Below are positions 4,755 to 5,551 of a DNA stretch of 5,551 nt, one piece after another; the first letter of the stretch is position 1; each line of letters opens with the position of its first letter. The notes under the pieces were generated by a model. That model did not search any database. It saw only the letters and a list, made by a program, of their open reading frames with translations, and had not been told where the DNA came from. The stretch is from Gammaproteobacteria bacterium. Its GTDB lineage: Bacteria > Pseudomonadota > Gammaproteobacteria > Pseudomonadales > Azotimanducaceae_A. The position numbers and the translations under genes were made by a program. Location of the stretch: positions 45,180 through 50,730 of the forward strand of contig PAWP01000083.1 of NCBI GenBank assembly GCA_002714125.1. The letters run 5' to 3'.

Positions 4755-5551
4755 TCAGACGGCAAACCGCTCCAGATGGTAGTCCGAGTTGCCAAACTGC
4801 CCCTCAATCACGATCAAGCGCTTGAAGTAGTGCCCTACCCTGAGTTCCTCGGTCACACCCATGCCGCCGTGAAGCTGTACCGCGTTCTCGCCGATAAAGG
4901 TGCCAGCCTTGCCTACCATATGCTTGAGTGCGTGGACGGCGCGTTGTGCTTCTGCTGAGTCACCGGCGGCCAGTTCCATGGTCGCGCGGAACAGCAGTGA
5001 CTTGCACTGCTCATACTCCATGAACATTTCGACCATGCGGTGCTGGAGCACCTGAAATTCCGACAATGCGTGACCAAATTGCTCGCGCTCTTGAGTGTAG
5101 GCCACGGTGTCTTTGTAGAGCACCTCCATCGCACCGACAGCCTCCGCGCCGAGCGCGACAATGGCATCGTTAGCGACGCCGAGCAGTACGGAGAAGCCTT
5201 CACCTTCACTACCAATCAACGCCGATGCGTCAAGCGCCACGTTTTTGAAGGTGATTTCTGAAGCGCGTAAGCCGTCCACTGTTGGGAAGTTTGAGAGAGA
5301 TAGACCCGCTGCGTCAGTCGCGACAATAAAGAGCGAGATTCCCGATTCGTCAATCTGGCCACCACTCGTGCGTGCGGAAACGATGATGTGTGACGCGGTC
5401 TCAGCGTTTGCCACCATCGACTTGTGCCCGTTCAGCATGTAGCCATCACCTTCCTTGCGGGCGGTTGTGGTGACGTCGTGCAGATCAAAACGCGCCTGCT
5501 CTTCTGCGTAGGCAAGCGTGAGCTGACTGCTGCCCTCAATCACACCCGGCA
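4755..5551 (-). CDS. Acyl-CoA dehydrogenase, C-terminal part (5' end beyond window)
   Basis: The frame stays open to the right edge (upstream residues Pro-Gly-Val-Ile-Glu-Gly), so the GTG at 5543 is internal and not the start. About 265 residues are visible out of a usual 370-390; the N-terminal helical domain is missing. The middle beta-domain is recognisable from LNGHKSMVANAETASHIIVS and GISLFIV. The C-terminal helical domain carries QEREQFGHALSEFQVLQHRM, whose Arg-x-x-Phe-Gly helps bind FAD across the dimer, and QLHGGMGVTEE. The end, HYFKRLIVIEGQFGNSDYHL, resembles the pimeloyl-CoA dehydrogenase small-subunit group. The enzyme introduces an alpha-beta double bond into an acyl-CoA, passing electrons to ETF. 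A glutamate in VIEGQFG may be the catalytic base, but the alignment needs a gap. Members of this group can work as heteromers with a second dehydrogenase, which may lie to the right. Substrate unknown. Confidence 0.92.
   Translation of the reverse strand, partial: PGVIEGSSQLTLAYAEEQARFDLHDVTTTARKEGDGYMLNGHKSMVANAETASHIIVSARTSGGQIDESGISLFIVATDAAGLSLSNFPTVDGLRASEITFKNVALDASALIGSEGEGFSVLLGVANDAIVALGAEAVGAMEVLYKDTVAYTQEREQFGHALSEFQVLQHRMVEMFMEYEQCKSLLFRATMELAAGDSAEAQRAVHALKHMVGKAGTFIGENAVQLHGGMGVTEELRVGHYFKRLIVIEGQFGNSDYHLERFAV

Noticed and set aside
1..5551. Defence system, toxin-antitoxin pair, prophage, insertion sequence or CRISPR array
   Set aside because: No transposase, integrase, nuclease, toxin-like gene or regularly spaced repeat was found on either strand.

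Overview
The window looks like a moderately GC-rich bacterial chromosome, most likely a pseudomonadotan (proteobacterial) one. This is inferred from protein style (HutC-type GntR regulator, TrpB/TrpA, acyl-CoA dehydrogenase, epoxide-hydrolase-like enzyme) and from good Shine-Dalgarno sites. No rRNA, tRNA, CRISPR array or intact mobile element was seen.

Left part (1-2930). At the extreme left edge, on the minus strand, is an open frame resembling the catalytic-histidine region of a type-B carboxylesterase. It has no start and is preceded by stops, so it looks like a 5'-truncated remnant whose 3' end lies outside the window. Next is a short control region with a near-perfect 24-bp palindrome (170-193) containing a consensus TTGACA. 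It is followed by a tight three-gene plus-strand operon: a GntR/UTRA transcription factor (217-951), tryptophan synthase beta (trpB, 944-2173) and tryptophan synthase alpha (trpA, 2166-2930). Both junctions overlap by exactly 8 nt and each downstream start has its own Shine-Dalgarno site, so the regulator and the enzyme are probably co-transcribed and translationally coupled. The likely model is an autoregulated cassette: the GntR protein binds the palindrome, senses an unknown small molecule through its UTRA domain, and sets production of TrpB and TrpA, which join indole (from indole-3-glycerol phosphate) to serine. No trpF, trpC or other trp gene is present in the window.

Right part (2931-5551). 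A 291-bp convergent intergenic region holds several inverted repeats but no convincing gene. Two minus-strand genes follow: an alpha/beta-hydrolase with an aspartate nucleophile and epoxide-hydrolase signatures (3222-4370), and the C-terminal two thirds of an acyl-CoA dehydrogenase (4755 to beyond the right edge). They are separated by 384 bp containing a strong GC-rich hairpin and a start-less, protein-like open frame that may be a gene relic. These genes suggest a lipid, xenobiotic or epoxide catabolic neighbourhood. They have no obvious biochemical link to tryptophan synthase, which supports the view that gntR-trpBA is an inserted or relocated cassette.

The most notable feature is the gntR-trpB-trpA arrangement with its candidate operator. 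I know of TrpR and TrpI control of trp genes, but not of a characterised UTRA-type regulator of tryptophan synthase. That is a statement about my knowledge, not the result of a search.
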